From Hemibagrus wyckioides (taxonomy: Eukaryota; Chordata; Actinopteri; Siluriformes; Bagridae): a stretch of DNA of 64,000 bases. The first letter of the stretch is position 1, and every line of letters starts with the position of its first letter. The notes under the pieces were generated by a model that ran no database searches, had not been told where the DNA came from, and saw only the letters and a program-made list of their open reading frames with translations. Both the position numbers and the translations under genes were made by a program. The DNA lies in contig NC_080714.1 in the NCBI RefSeq assembly GCF_019097595.1, forward strand, positions 9,982,759-10,046,758. The letters are read 5' to 3'. Positions 1 through 55,515 of this stretch are shown piece by piece.

Positions 1-45
1 AATTTTTTATTGAATGTGTTTATGATTCTTGACTGTTCTGATAAG

Positions 46-33612
<33,567 letters not shown>

Positions 33613-36550
33613 CATTTGCTAAAAAAAAAAAAAAAAACAAAAAAAAAAGATGAAAGGAGAAGAAATAGTGCCTTCTAGGGGAGTGGAGACAAACAACTCT
33701 CTGGGCCGATCAACAAGCAAAATTCTATCCCATTCTACAGCTGTCACCTAACTGGGACATGGGCTTGCTGCAGAAAAAAAATTAGACACAAGAAATGTGA
33801 GCTCTCAACTGTATGTATGCGTGTGCATGTGTGTGTTTCTCAACAGCTTTTTACAAGAATATTTTTCCACATTCTTTACATATCAACCAAAAAAAACAAC
33901 AAAAAAACACAGTCTATTTGCGGTCATATCCCTCTCCATTGCCTTACCCCACATACACAAAAGCTAGTAATTAGCTTCGATACACTGCCATTCATTGTCC
34001 ATTCCCAGTGTCACTCAAAACAAGTCAACGAAACACCCAGATATAACTGTTAAAGCAATATCACCCCGTCACCCTGTTATCAAACTTGAAAAACACACCT
34101 CTACTGCATATACATAAGGGAGAATCTGACAACGAAGCATCAAATCTAGCCAAGGTTCTCCCTGTAATTACGCATTACATTAAAGAAAGCAAATATTTTA
34201 GCACAAACAGAGTAATATTACACCCAGAACTAAAAGTATTTCTGAAGAGTCTAGCCATGGCTTGAGCCAGTGTGAATGCAAGATGCGCACGATATACAGA
34301 AGATCCACTCTGTCCTTCTAATATGATGCCTTTAAGAAAACAATGGAAAAATCCTTTTTCTCTGCAAAGTTCTTTTACTCAGTTTATGATTAGTAAAGAA
34401 GGTCCCACTGCATACATATAAATTGGTCCATTTCAGAAGTAAGTCACATTAGAAGGTGTGTTTCTGTGCATATTGTGTGCATAATAAGTACGTGAACAGA
34501 GTTACGCGTTACCAAATGCTGCTTTACAAGCCATTTTGTACCACTGAGTGACATTCAAACGCCATTTCTTTTCACAAACATGTTGATGTAGTGTAGGCCA
34601 TGTTTTCATGCTTTATACCTTTTAAAATTACGTTTTATTTTTGCATGGTTTTGAAGAACGTGTGTGAAAGCTCCTGCTGTCTTCATCACACACTCCTACT
34701 CCTCAGGTGACCAGTCATGTGAAGTTACTACCTACACACATCTGCACTACCCAAGAGCTGCTAACTCCACACTGCACCTCTGCTACCTCTACCAGTCAGG
34801 CTCTAGTGTAATGTCAGCATGTTCCCTTAGGGACCAAAGACATTGGGATGGGGAGTGAAACAGTTATTGCCCTTTTTTGTTAAAATCAACTGTCACAACA
34901 GCTGCATGAGTGTGTCATACATACCGCCGTTTTATGAGCTGCTCTCTGATTACGCTGTCCGAATAAACAGGGTTCATCATTCACACTAAACAGAGTAAAT
35001 TAATGAAGAATAATTTATTATATATTATATGACAATAAATGAATTAAATTAAGCATAAATTAAAGTGCGTGCCAGCTCGAATGCTATTATTAGCATGACA
35101 CTAAACAGCCTTCGATTAATCTCTCTAAAGGTTATGTCTAAACAGTTGGAGACACACTGTGGTGTAACCACAGACTCCTTGTGAGTTCTAAATGTCACTT
35201 AGACAGCTCAAAGCCTTCACAAAGAGTTATGTAATAACTTAATAACTCGCTGTTTATGGTATAGCGTTTTGAGAAGTTAAACAATTCTCAACACTCAACA
35301 CAAGCAATGCCATCCAAGCCAGTAAACATCTCTTAACTAAATAACAGATACAATTATGCTTCAACTAATTGCCAACCTACTGAATATGTCCAGTTATTTA
35401 AAGCCACATTCTGTTTCAAATCTCCTAACTGCCAGGTGCAGGGAGAATCACCTGGACATGTTCTTGAGTGTGAGAACAACATTCAAGGGACATGTTTTGC
35501 TGCATTAGCAATAGATATCGCTGACATACAGCCATATTTCCCTTGTGCATTTGATCCACTATGTGTACATCATATAGAGCCATAAACGTTTTCTGTCCTC
35601 TAAATTTGGGGATACACTCACCAAGGCAGAGGAGGCTATTTTTTTTTTTTAAATATACTTTCCTACTACCTTTTTCCATAGAATGCCACAGAAATGATAC
35701 CTATTATCTTTGAGTTGGCCTTCACTACTTAGCATTGCAAGCCATTGCGCAGGAATTGGTTTTCCCTTCTTACAATGGACCCCTTGTTCTCTCCAATTGG
35801 GCTGTACTACACACTTTTTTTCTTCTTTTCTTTTTTCTTTTTTTTTTTTTTTTTTATAAGACTTGTGTTTGTGCAGCCAGTGTCTGAATTGTAAGGAAGA
35901 CAAAGACTGGTACTAGCTATGTGCTCACTGCCTCATTGCTGCAATAGTGAAGCTAATGCTGTTACAGTGCACTTGACTGGACCATACAGTTGAACCCCAG
36001 GCTGAGTAGGACCTGGAAATACGTCTGGGTCGGTCAATGCTAGGATGCAGGAACCGGAACAGGCAGCCATTTAAATTGGTCATGGCTTGAGTTGGATAGG
36101 ATAGTGCTAGGCAACCCTGCAGGACCTGGTGCACGCGTTTGCACAATGCTGGCCTCAGTGCAACGTTAGTTAGTTGAGATTTAAAGAGAGATTTGGACAG
36201 ATAAGTAATATAATAATATAATCTAACCTGAAGCTGATGCATGTATGCCTGCACAAAGCACTATATGCAGATACCCTCTGCTGAATGCCGGTGCACTGAC
36301 GGCATACATCACATCATCTGTGGCATGCACTGGAAATATCTAGCTGTCTTAATGTTAAGATTGGAGCAGTCATTCTAACCTACAAAAATGGATCCCTCAG
36401 AAAGGGATAGGCTGGGACATCCATGACAAGATATGGGTTTATGCATGGCTTCAGGTGTAGTTAATACAGTCCTTTGCTTGACTAGAATTACAGAACAATG
36501 GCCAAATGTGCAGTCACCACATCCTGGCTCGGTATACCATCACTGAGTTT
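33613..36550 (+). other. cacna1d 3' UTR / 3' flank
   Basis: No coding segment. Poly-A runs follow the stop (about 33622-33650), with a poly-T at about 35825-35855. Candidate poly(A) hexamers AATAAA occur near 34964 and at 35033-35038. The UTR end cannot be decided from sequence alone. Confidence 0.5.
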
Positions 36551-36599
36551 TATCAGCCTTACACAAGTCTTAGACAGGTCATAACCTCAGGCCACAAGC

Positions 36600-37860
36600 A
36601 GGTGTCTGAGTGCCTCCCATCCATGTAGAAACCTGCTCTACTAAAGCTTTGGCAATTTTACAGACATTGTTTATGAGGCAGTGCGAGCACATCAGATCAT
36701 CAGACCAGCGTTGCCTGGGGTTAAATACAAACTGCAGTTCCCCCACTGACCCCAACATTTTGGAATCAGGACATGGCATCAACCTCAGACCCAGAAATGT
36801 TATTGTGCTGACCCAAGAATCTTTCTCTCAGGAAAAAGGCAGGACCAAAAAGAATCCTGCAGTTCAAGACATTGAGTTTTAATCAACGTAACGTAGAACA
36901 GTGGTTTTCAACAAACTGTATATTTGAGAATTTTAAATGATTTCTTCTGCTAAGGTTGTCAAACATGCTCTGAAACTACAGGACAGGTTCACATTGCTGG
37001 ACCTGTGTGATGTTTATTTTCATGCCCCAGAACACACTTCTACTTCTTAAGGTACATTTTAAGGTTTGCCTTCTTAGAACACAGGTCCTAAGGAGACTTT
37101 CCATGAATGTTAAATGTATAGACTGGATCGCTCACGTTGCCTGGAAGCTGACTATTCATCAGATACAGCAAGAAGAACCCAAGTTATACGTGTCTGCCAC
37201 TTCATCTTTAAGGTCATCTTTTTGTAACTATGCAACATGCCAAACTGAAATGAGCATTTTTGCTGACAACCACTGCTTTTTCTTGTTAATGATCACTGAG
37301 AACTGTATACGCTGTTGATTATTTCACCTTGGATGCATTGGAGGTCAGATTATTCTGGGACTGGGGTTGAATCCAGGATTCCTGACCAAGGCATTTCAGG
37401 CATTCTTGTCAATCAGTCAATTAACTTTGCAGCATTCCCTGAAGGCGAATCTGCAAAGCCATCCTTGCTGTGCCTGGTACGCACTCTATGGTTCTATTTA
37501 TACTGGATGGCAGCTATCCAGTGATCAGATCATCTGTTCATCTGGCATGAAGGACAGATATAAGGGGCTCCCTTGTCTAAGCAGAGACCGGCCCACTAGG
37601 TGTTGGACACATCATTAAGACATACAGATGGGTCAGATGCCCAACCTCATGATATGCCACTCTAAGGGAAGTGTCCCCTCCTCTTGGGCAGTATTCTTGA
37701 GGAGTGCTACTCCAGGTATTCTGTGCTATTTCCACCTTTCTCCAGGTTCGACAAGGTTAATGCCATCCCTCCAGGGATGCAAATGTGGTGGTCATCTGTG
37801 ATTACCTTTCTTATTAGTCTTAAGGTGAGTCCAAGTCCTTCCTTGTAACGTTGAATCTTG
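36600..37860 (+). mobile_element. Decayed DIRS-like retroelement (RT and tyrosine recombinase pieces)
   Basis: Around 36940-37090 the plus strand reads KHALKLQDRFTLLDLCDVYF then HAPEHTS, like the LDLxDAYFH reverse-transcriptase motif. Around 37470-37615 it reads ALYGSIYTGWQLSSDQIICS, then KGLPCLSRDRPTRCW, resembling the tyrosine-recombinase region of DIRS elements, with further decayed pieces to about 37790. Stops and frameshifts interrupt it, and the short distance between the two motifs implies internal deletion. The call rests on remembered motif similarity only. Confidence 0.5.
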
Positions 37861-37869
37861 GTGATTCTC

Positions 37870-40470
37870 ACAACTCCTGGCAGTTACAAGGAGGAAAAGC
37901 TAAGAACAAGAAGAACTAAGCGAGAAAGTTCCAAGGACAAGTGGCAGTATGACAGTGGTATTTATTAGAAATTTATGGCCTCATGGTCTCATATGCCACT
38001 TTGTGAATTTAATAATGTATCCAGGTGATTCTCGCTGCACTAGACTGTTATCTGGGGTTCATTAAAACTACAGTTACATATGTAACTACCATTATGAAAA
38101 CAGTTTCCAGTATTTTATTCAGGTTTGGCTTATATCATTTTTTTTTTTTGTTCTAAACTCTTTGCCAGCCATAAGGATATAAGAAAGCTATAACAGGTAC
38201 TAACCCATTTTTAAAGGGTATAAACTCCAAGGATGTTTGTTTTTGACAAATGAAACCTGACTTATTGTCTGAGCCATAGAGCTTTTTTCATACTTTCACA
38301 CTTGCCTAGAGATATTTGAAACTAAAAACTGCTTTTTGCACTTTTCATGCTACTGTACACAAAGACAATCTTTTATAAAGCCCATTTGATGAAATGTCAT
38401 GTTACATCACAACTTTGTTGGTCCAGGGTGTGGACATATCATAGTTTTGTACTGCACAGTCAGTTTATATGCTCCATTTGAAAAGGCTTGTCATCTCGTA
38501 TTTGACTAAAACTCCAGGGATGAATTCTGTTTAAAGGAAAAAAAAAAAAAAAAAAAAAATGAGCGAGATGCTGGGAATACTGCATCCGTCACTCACTGCC
38601 ATGCCACATTCACTGATTCAGTCATGAATTGTGTTTGTATTATTTTTCTGCATAATACATCTGCATCACTGGCATAGCACGAATGCTTGAAACCTGCACA
38701 AAGCCAAACTGCTTCACACCACACTTGTTTACCAACAAGGGCTCTGAGAAACATTTCTGGTATCACAATCTGCAATGTCCTCAGTGATCTCATTTTCTTA
38801 TTTGGAATTTGGTAATGTATGCATCCAACAGGCTATACAGAAATATGCATTTAATGAGTCAACACTGGTTGTTTTTAAAGCCAACAACATGTACTGCTAA
38901 ATATTAGCAGGAGGTTATATAAAACGATACCAAACTTTAAAGCTAAATTTCAGAATTCACATGTGTATTCTCACGTATATAAATATATATATTTCCTTGC
39001 CATTTGCTCCATTCATGCCATTTTAAAATCCTTAACATTAGGTATAGGGCATTCAAGTGTACACAAGTCATTTTGCATTGAAAAGCAGTTTTATTAGGAA
39101 AATTGTGTCAAATTATGTTAAAGACAATTTGCAAGAGGCAATGTAAAGGTTTTAATCAAAAAACGGTTTATTTTCATATAGTGATTTTGTGTACATGACA
39201 TTGTACCCTTTGTTCAATAACTATTTATTTGAAGTATTCTGAGATCTGCCTGTAGCTCATTGCCCAGAATTTGCCAGTTTTGTATCGATGGACAATCTGT
39301 TTTTTGTACATTAGCTTTTCTCTCTTGTTCTTGGCCTGGATTATTTTCTAACCAAATAAACTGTTTAAAAATACTCAGTGCTATGGTAGTCACAAGACAT
39401 CACAAACCACTGGACTTGTAAACAAAAAGAAGTGTGAACAAATTTGCCTTTAACCTGCACATTTCATTTCCACTGAACTGCCAGAATGCAGATTCTTGTG
39501 CTTTGTGTGGTACAGATGCAGAAATCTATAATGGCATAAAGACTCACGTCATTGTAGTGCAATATTTTAGGCTTTAAGGCTTTTAGACTGTGTTTAAGGC
39601 TTTTGTTGTTACAGCAGCACAGTAATATTTATTCATGTAGAAGAAAAAAATCCTTTAAGACATCATAACTTCAACCCCAAAACCCCTCTGTGTACAACAA
39701 TGTGTGCTCTCTAACAGGATTGTGCGATTAAGACATTAAGCATGCTTTCACATAGGTAGTGTTTAGTCCATTTGAATCAAACCCAGGGGTTAGCACATTT
39801 TTTTTGGCTATTGAAAGAAATGCAGCACATGTTTTCAGCCCTACATGCACTATAGCCAATGTTTTTTCGTTTTATTCATTAACTTATCTGCAGTGTGAAA
39901 CCAAATCAAATATGAATCATATTACATTTGGACAAAGAAGCAGTTGTGAAAACCACCAAGACTGCATAGTGAACAATTACGAACCATCATTCCATTTAAT
40001 TGATTGAATTCATTTTTAAAAATCCCTCTTTTAAAATATATTTTTAAAAAATCAGTCAAGTAAGAAGTCAAGTTTGTGAGGTACTACATAAAAGGTCAGA
40101 AAATGACCTCTGAGACAAAATTGATCGCTACTTAATATTAAAAGATTGAGGCATTATTAAAGCAGCTTGGTGTACTACAGGATACCGTAGTATCTTTTCA
40201 AAATGTATAGTGTTTTTTAAGATAAGTCTGTAGTAGCTGTGCTCTTAAAAACAGAATTAAATGGCTGACTCTTAGCCTGCAGTAGTTTATCAAAGCAATA
40301 CATAATTTGTTATGGAAAAGTTACTTTAAAAATCTTGTGGACAGCACTTGTCCCCAGACATTTTGTTTTTTTAGTATGCTAGTATATTAACTCTATTTTA
40401 GATTCCCTCAATCCGCTACAGCAGCATGTCCCCTAGCCTGTACTCACATACATTCCTCCACATCCTCCTC
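37870..40470. other. Intergenic or extended 3' UTR between cacna1d and chdh
   Basis: No gene recognised. A poly-A run lies at 38539-38559. AATAAA at 39355-39360, followed by mixed sequence, could be a distal cacna1d poly(A) signal if the 3' UTR spans the DIRS relic. Confidence 0.45.
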
Positions 40471-40473
40471 CTT

Positions 40474-40479
40474 TTTATT
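40474..40479 (-). other. chdh: Candidate chdh poly(A) signal
   Basis: AATAAA on the minus strand, only 14 nt after the chdh stop. It is a perfect hexamer but unusually close, so the real signal may lie further downstream. Confidence 0.3.
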
Positions 40480-40492
40480 CCAGCAGACTCTC

Positions 40493-50068
<9,576 letters not shown>

Positions 50069-50484
50069 GACAAAACAGTTTTCAGTACCCTCTACAAACA
50101 AAACATGCAGAGAGAGATTTAGTTCCCAAGCACTTTGAAGACCTCTCTATATGCCAAGTAATTCCACGCCTACAAGACTTCTGCAAAAGATTACATTTAA
50201 AGGTCAGAAGGTAGTCAGGGAAAGATAAGCTTTTATCTATTTTTTATTACTCTGCAAAATTTGGTACAAGTTAATCCTTGCCTTGTGATTCTTAGCAATA
50301 TCAAATATAGATTTTAAAAAGCTTATTTTCAGTAACTGTTTTCCTGAGAGCATTGGTTCTCAAGCCGAGATCAAACTCATGCAAAATCGTATATATATCA
50401 AGAGCCTATGGAGTAGTTAAGTCATGTACCAGCATATTTTTTGGGCTGTACCTGGTGGAAACCCACAGACACGACTATATATAT

Positions 50485-50976
50485 AAGAGACCACTGCCCA
50501 ATCTCCAGATTTGAACCCTATTGAAAACCTCTGGAATGTCATGAAGAGGAAGATGGATGATCACAAACCATCAAGCAAAGCTGAGCTTTTTGCTTTTTTG
50601 CAAAAAGAGTGGTATAAAGTTTCCCAACAGCAATGTGAAAAACTGGTGGAGAGCATGGAGCTAAATCACATGCAAATCGGGGTTATTCCACCAAATACTG
50701 ATTTCTTAGTGTCATTTAGCCAAGGCATTAATACACTTTATTTACAAATTTATTTGCATTTTGTTTTATTTGAGTTATTAAAGCTCTGCAAATACTGCAT
50801 GATCTTGGGTTATATTGATGCATTGTCATTTCCTTTAAATATACACTCTAAATAACAATAGCTATATATTGAATTTAGGAAACAAATGAAACAATGAAAC
50901 AAAACCATTCATCTCACCAATACATGAACCTGTAAGAAAAAAAACATAAGAAACTCATTATTTTGCAGTGGTCTCT
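50485..50976 (+). mobile_element. Internally deleted Tc1 element with transposase C-terminus
   Basis: Short inverted ends AGAGACCACTGC (50486-50497) and GCAGTGGTCTCT (50965-50976). Just inside the left end the frame enters a transposase C-terminus, PDLNPIENLWNVMKRKMDDH then AELFAFLQKEWYKVSQQQCE (about 50508-50660), holding the last catalytic Glu of the DDE triad. Almost all of the 5' two thirds is missing. Confidence 0.75.
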
Positions 50977-51056
50977 CATTTTTTTCCCCAAATATGTAGA
51001 GTAATAGTGCAGGCATTTTTCTGTTTTTGTGTCTAACATTATAAATCCTTCGATCT

Positions 51057-51180
51057 CAAAATGAGGTTTAGGAAAGCATAGCAATAAAGCATAACCAGGG
51101 GGTTACAGTGGAGGAAATCGAAATGGGGTTTAGCCAAGTATAGTAATGAAGCATAACAGGGTGTTACAGTAGAGGAAATT
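51057..51180. repeat. Two tandem copies of a ~62-bp unit
   Basis: Copy 1 (51057-51119) and copy 2 (51120-51180) share GGTTTAG, then AGCATAAC, then GTTACAGT, then GAGGAAAT in register, with scattered differences. The two copies sit in the chdh 5' intron. Confidence 0.75.
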
Positions 51181-51752
51181 ATAACCCATCATTATGAAAA
51201 TTATTATCTTCATTGTTATAGAGTTCTTATAGTTATTGGCTGGTTTCAGTAGTCCCTTGGACTGAACAGATTTAATCTGAAATTCTAATTCATATAAATA
51301 ATGTCCATAATGACAATTTCAATAAAATGTACGCTGAGAATAAAAAGTTAAGAAATTATGCTGTATGTCTCCCATAGCAAAATATTATTGTACAAGTTCA
51401 AATAATGAGCATATGATTTGACTTATTAGATTATATTCATGAAGTAAACGGGTAAAATGGATACATGAATACCCTGACTGCAATACCACATAACCATGTG
51501 GTTAACACATGTAAACACGAACTATAAATAGCTTAACCTTAATACATACATACATACATACATACATCATAAGTAAAATATATTCTGCATACACTGCACA
51601 AACCGATGATGCACATACACAAACATGAATGAAGAGTGAATGAATGAAGTGAGAACATATTTCTTGCTGGAACCTGAATCTATACAGCCTGTGTTACATC
51701 CAAATGTAACTTTAAGTGCAACTCTAATTCAAGTGTAAATTGCTATAACCAC

Positions 51753-51945
51753 CAGGCAGCATGGTGGCTTAGTGGTTGGCACTGTTGCCCCACAGCAAGA
51801 AGGTCCTGGGTTCGAAACCCAGGTTCAAACAGACAGTGTGGAGTTTGCATGTTCTCCCTATGTGTGCTGGGATAGGCTCCAGCAGACCCCCATGACCCTA
51901 ATTAGTATTAGGATGTCCTCATATCATATCTGCCATCCATCCATC
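51753..51945 (+). mobile_element. tRNA-derived SINE, plus orientation
   Basis: Head with an A-box-like TGGCTTAGTGGTTGGCA and B-box-like GGTTCGAAACC, followed by GGAGTTTGCATGTTCTCCC and GGATAGGCTCCAGCAGACCC. The tail is shared with 9063-9380. Confidence 0.75.
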
Positions 51946-52699
51946 TTACATGCTGCTTTTTTTAAATCATAAATTGTTCTCATAACTTAACCTTAGTGAT
52001 ACTCGGTCATATTTTATTGAGCCACCAGAAACTCTCAGACACAGTTTAATCCATTCCCTCTGATCATCCCAATCAGATAACTGGCACTGAAGCAATCCCT
52101 GTTGCAGGCGGTCAATAGATAACACCATTATCTTAGTCTTTATTGTTAACCCAGTGAAACAGGGATTATATGGAATTATGGCTAAATATGTTTTTACTGT
52201 TAATCAAAATTCACCAGAAGAATTTTTCAGTTTACAGACAGTAAATAAAAATTATGCAGATAAATCACATTTTCATTAGGTAGGTTTTGGTTTTGCAAAA
52301 ATTAAGTCATTAAAAAAAAAAGTCGAAACTGGTGTTTGTTTAACGAAAATACAGAGCAAATGGTCATGAATGAGGATAAACTGACCCACTTGGAGGTCAC
52401 TGAAACGGGGCTAGAAACTGTTTGGAGATCTGTACAGCAAAATAAATAACACTCAGGAGTCTTTTCACCTTCGAGTTTGTTTTTAAATATAAAATATAAA
52501 CATAAACTCAAATGCTACAGCTCCAGCTTCGGTCAACTGACCAAACACAACAAAGCGGTAGTGCGGAAAATCAAGAGTCCAGTTTCTCATTTTACTTCGC
52601 GCAACTTTATCAAACAGTGTCTAGAGAGACCACCGAATACACACGCTACAATATCTGAATGAAATAATAAAACAACTAATAAATAAATAGTTCACTTAC

Positions 52700-52745
52700 C
52701 GATTACTCCAAGGACACTAGTTACTTAGTCCTAAGTATTGTGGTA
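52700..52745 (-). other. chdh: Probable chdh 5' non-coding exon
   Basis: On the minus strand GAGTAATCG|GTAAGT at 52700/52699 is a strong donor facing the acceptor of the first coding exon, just downstream of a GC-box region. The 5' border shown is a guess; no transcript evidence is available. Confidence 0.45.
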
Positions 52746-52753
52746 CGTTGCTC

Positions 52754-52768
52754 CGAGGGGGCGGAGTC
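52754..52768 (-). promoter_or_regulatory. chdh: GC box upstream of chdh
   Basis: GGGGGCGGAG (52757-52766) is an Sp1-type GC box in an otherwise AT-rich region, at the expected distance from the putative non-coding exon. Confidence 0.4.
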
Positions 52769-52783
52769 ACACACAGAGTCGCT

Positions 52784-52898
52784 CATTTTACCCCGAGTGG
52801 GGCAAATGACAAACGGAGACCAGTTTGGCCTCCACCTGCTACACACACACATACAGGCTGCCTGCCTGCCTGCCTGTGTCCCTGACGTTTACTAGGCT

Positions 52899-52940
<42 letters not shown>

Positions 52941-53450
52941 TAATAAATCAGTAATCAAATCAAAGCAAATCAATAATATTACTAGTTATTATAAATAATT
53001 AATTTAATAATAATTAATAAATAATTTAATAATAATTAAACATTATTATTGTTCTTCTTGTTGTTATTATTTAAAGCATAAGATCAAATTTCGAAGTCTT
53101 TTACATAAAAAAAAATAACTGAGTCGTTATTTATATATTTGTATATATCATTTTACCCCGAGTGAGGCAAATAACACACTGAGACCAGTTTGGCCTCCAC
53201 CTGCTACACACACACACACACACACACACACTGCCTGGTTGTCTGCCTGTGTTACTAACATTTACTGGATATGAATAAAAATAATAATAATAATAATAAT
53301 AAGAAGAAGAAGAAGAAGAAGAAGAAGAATTATTACTATTATTGTTGTTGTTGTTGATGCTGCTGCTGCTGTTATTTAAAACATAAGATCAAAATTCAAA
53401 ATCTTTTACATATAACTAAAAGAATAACTGAATCATTATTTATATATTAT
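52784..53450. repeat. Tandem duplication of a ~365-bp unit
   Basis: Copy 1 begins CATTTTACCCCGAGTGGGGC at 52784, copy 2 CATTTTACCCCGAGTGAGGC at 53149. Both continue with ACCAGTTTGGCCTCCACCTG, a CA repeat, TGCCTG runs, a TAA/AAT microsatellite (expanded to AGA in copy 2), TATTTAAA..CATAAGATCAAA and a TTATTTATATAT end. Confidence 0.92.
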
Positions 53451-53581
53451 GAAAACAATGGGAAAAAATCTATCTATACCTGCCTTCTCTTCTTGGAATG
53501 CTGAAAAGGCAAAGCCTATACTTTTGTTTTTGCTATCCACAAACATTTTTGAATTCGAGATGAAAAGTTGAATACGAAATT

Positions 53582-53757
53582 TACATTTATAGCATTTGGC
53601 TAACACACTTATCCAGAGCAACTTACATTTTATCTCATTTTTTATACAACTGAGCAGTTTAGGGGCCTTGCTCAGGGGCCCAGCAGTGGCAACTTGGTGG
53701 TCCTGGGATTTAAACTCACAACTTTCCAGTCAGTTGTCCAACACATGGCACTATTTA
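53582..53757 (-). mobile_element. tRNA-derived SINE, minus orientation
   Basis: Same family as 1858-2053: body blocks CTTATCCAGAGCAACTTACA, GGGGCCTTGCTCAGGGGCCC and AACTTGGTGGTCCTGGGATT. Confidence 0.65.
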
Positions 53758-53879
53758 CTTAAACCATAGGATTTTTTCAAGGGTTTTTTAAAAACTAACC
53801 TGACTTACAGTTGTTATCACAGTGTGGCCTTTAGGTTAACTGTTTAAACAATAAATAGGTCTGAATGTTTTATTTTTTG

Positions 53880-55035
53880 AGCACTGACTTTTGCCTTTGA
53901 AGCTAAACCAACATTAAGAGCTGTCTTTCTGCGAGAAAAGCCATTGCACAAGCAGCACAACAATTTGAATTGTCCTGAGAACGCAAGAAAAATCCATAGG
54001 GCACGAGTGAAGGTATCCACACTTGAGAAAGGAAATATAGAGGCAACACAACTAGATGCAAACCACTCATCAGCTGTAGGATTTGGAAGGCCAGACTGGA
54101 ATCCACAATGAAATACAATGATGAGCCACACAATTCAGCAACAAAGATTAACCTCTACCAAAGTGATGGAAACCCAAAGTGTGGAGAAAGACAGGATGTG
54201 GTCATGCTCCAAAGCATACAAGCTCATAGCATAGAAAGGGTGGAGGTAATGACATTGCTTGTGTTTGTAAGGCTGCTTTGAATCTTTAGTGATGATGTGA
54301 GTCAGTAGTCTACAGAAACATTCTGTTTGCCAGATACAGAAAAATCTATCCAATCTTATAGGGAGGAACATCATCATGAAGCAAGACAATGACCCAAAAC
54401 ACAAAGCCGGCTCAACAAAAGACTGGCAAATGACCAAACCTTTTTCCAGTTGAGCATTTAGTTTACCTCCTGAAGAGGAGACTGAAAGGATAAACCCCCC
54501 AAAACAAACAACAACTGAAAGTAGCAGCAGTAGAAATCTGGAACAACATCACAAAAGAAGAATGTAACAGTTTGGTGATGTCAGTGGGTCACCAGCTTGA
54601 CGAAGTGGTAGCTCCAGTGGTTCAGGCTCTGGGTTGGTGATTGGAAGGGTGGGGTTCAAGTCCCAGCACCACCAAGTTTCTCCAAGGGCACTGTATCATG
54701 GCCAACCTTGTGCTCTTACCCCAACTTCCAAAGCTGGGATTATGCAAATAATACTGTAATGTATAGGTAACAAAAACAAGGCTTCTTCTTCTTGAAACAA
54801 AGGATTTGCAACCAAATATTAAGTGTTATTTACTTCAATTTACTTTAAACTATCTGTTCCTATACTTTTGCTCACCTAAATTGAGTGGGTCTGCCATCAA
54901 AAAATGCCATGTGCTAAGGTATTACTATCAGGAAATAAAAGCTAAAATTCTATCATCTTTTGAGCACAAAACCAAAAAAGCCTTCTGTGTGTTAACATTT
55001 CAATACTTTCAGAAAATCTGTATACGAAAAATCTA
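53880..55035 (+). mobile_element. Decayed Tc1-type element interrupted by a SINE
   Basis: Former transposase blocks GCAACACAACTAGATGCAAA, GTGTGGAGAAAGACAGGATG and ATCATGAAGCAAGACAATGA (the DNDPK site), then CTATCTGTTCCTATACTTTT and ATACTTTCAG near the end. A SINE (54597-54785) splits it. The element ends about 160 nt before the il17rb start codon. Confidence 0.65.
54597..54785 (+). mobile_element. tRNA-derived SINE nested in the Tc1 relic
   Basis: Head with an A-box-like GTGGTAGCTCCAGTGGTTC and B-box-like GGTTCAAGTCCC. The Tc1 sequence resumes after it at about 54795. Confidence 0.7.
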
Positions 55036-55192
55036 GTGTCTTAAACTATAAAGAACTTTTTTTTTAGTTTAGTGGGCTTAACCAAACACAAAAAAGGTAG
55101 AGCGGAAAAACCCTCGGTTTATCTTGCTGGCTAGGTGTAGATTTCTCAGAGCTCTTTTCATGTGGTTCTTTGCAGACTCAGATGTTCAGTCA

Positions 55193-55276
55193 ATGGATCT
55201 GTTAGTCACCATCAGAAGTGTATTTTGCCTCTGCCTGCTTCATCTGGCAGCTACTGATGGCACTGCTCTTGATATC
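55193..55276 (+). CDS. il17rb: il17rb exon 1: signal peptide
   Basis: ATG at 55193 gives MDLLVTIRSVFCLCLLHLAA, a good signal peptide; donor ATC|GTAAGT. An in-frame upstream ATG at 55160 would add 11 residues (MWFFADSDVQS) and spoil the signal-peptide layout, so 55193 is preferred. The exon's 5' border is unknown. Confidence 0.8.
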
Positions 55277-55471
55277 GTAAGTAATGTAGGCAGGTTGGAA
55301 GCTTAAAATGATTAATTCACATGTATAAAATTTTAAAAACTGATGGTTTTGTTGCTGTTGCTGACTTTTTACACAGGTTGTGACATGTAACAGGACAAAT
55401 GGTGAGTGATATTCATCTTTGGAGTAAAATTAGTTATTAGTTTATTAATCTAACCAAGTAATTCTTCCAGT

Positions 55472-55515
<44 letters not shown>

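Larger units (their letters stand above)
50092..52699 (-). other. chdh 5' intron
   Basis: Lies between the probable non-coding first exon and the first coding exon. Besides the elements listed separately it holds a (CATA)n run near 51543-51566. Nothing else is recognised. Confidence 0.5.

Noticed and set aside
37007..37318. ORF of 103 codons treated at first as a possible gene
   Set aside because: Falls in the degraded DIRS-like region, frame-shifted relative to the recognisable motif.
54135..54437. Minus-strand ORF of 100 codons
   Set aside because: Runs antisense through a decayed Tc1 transposase; no independent similarity.
54597..54785. Possible true tRNA gene
   Set aside because: Same reasons: SINE body, and a position nested inside a transposon relic.
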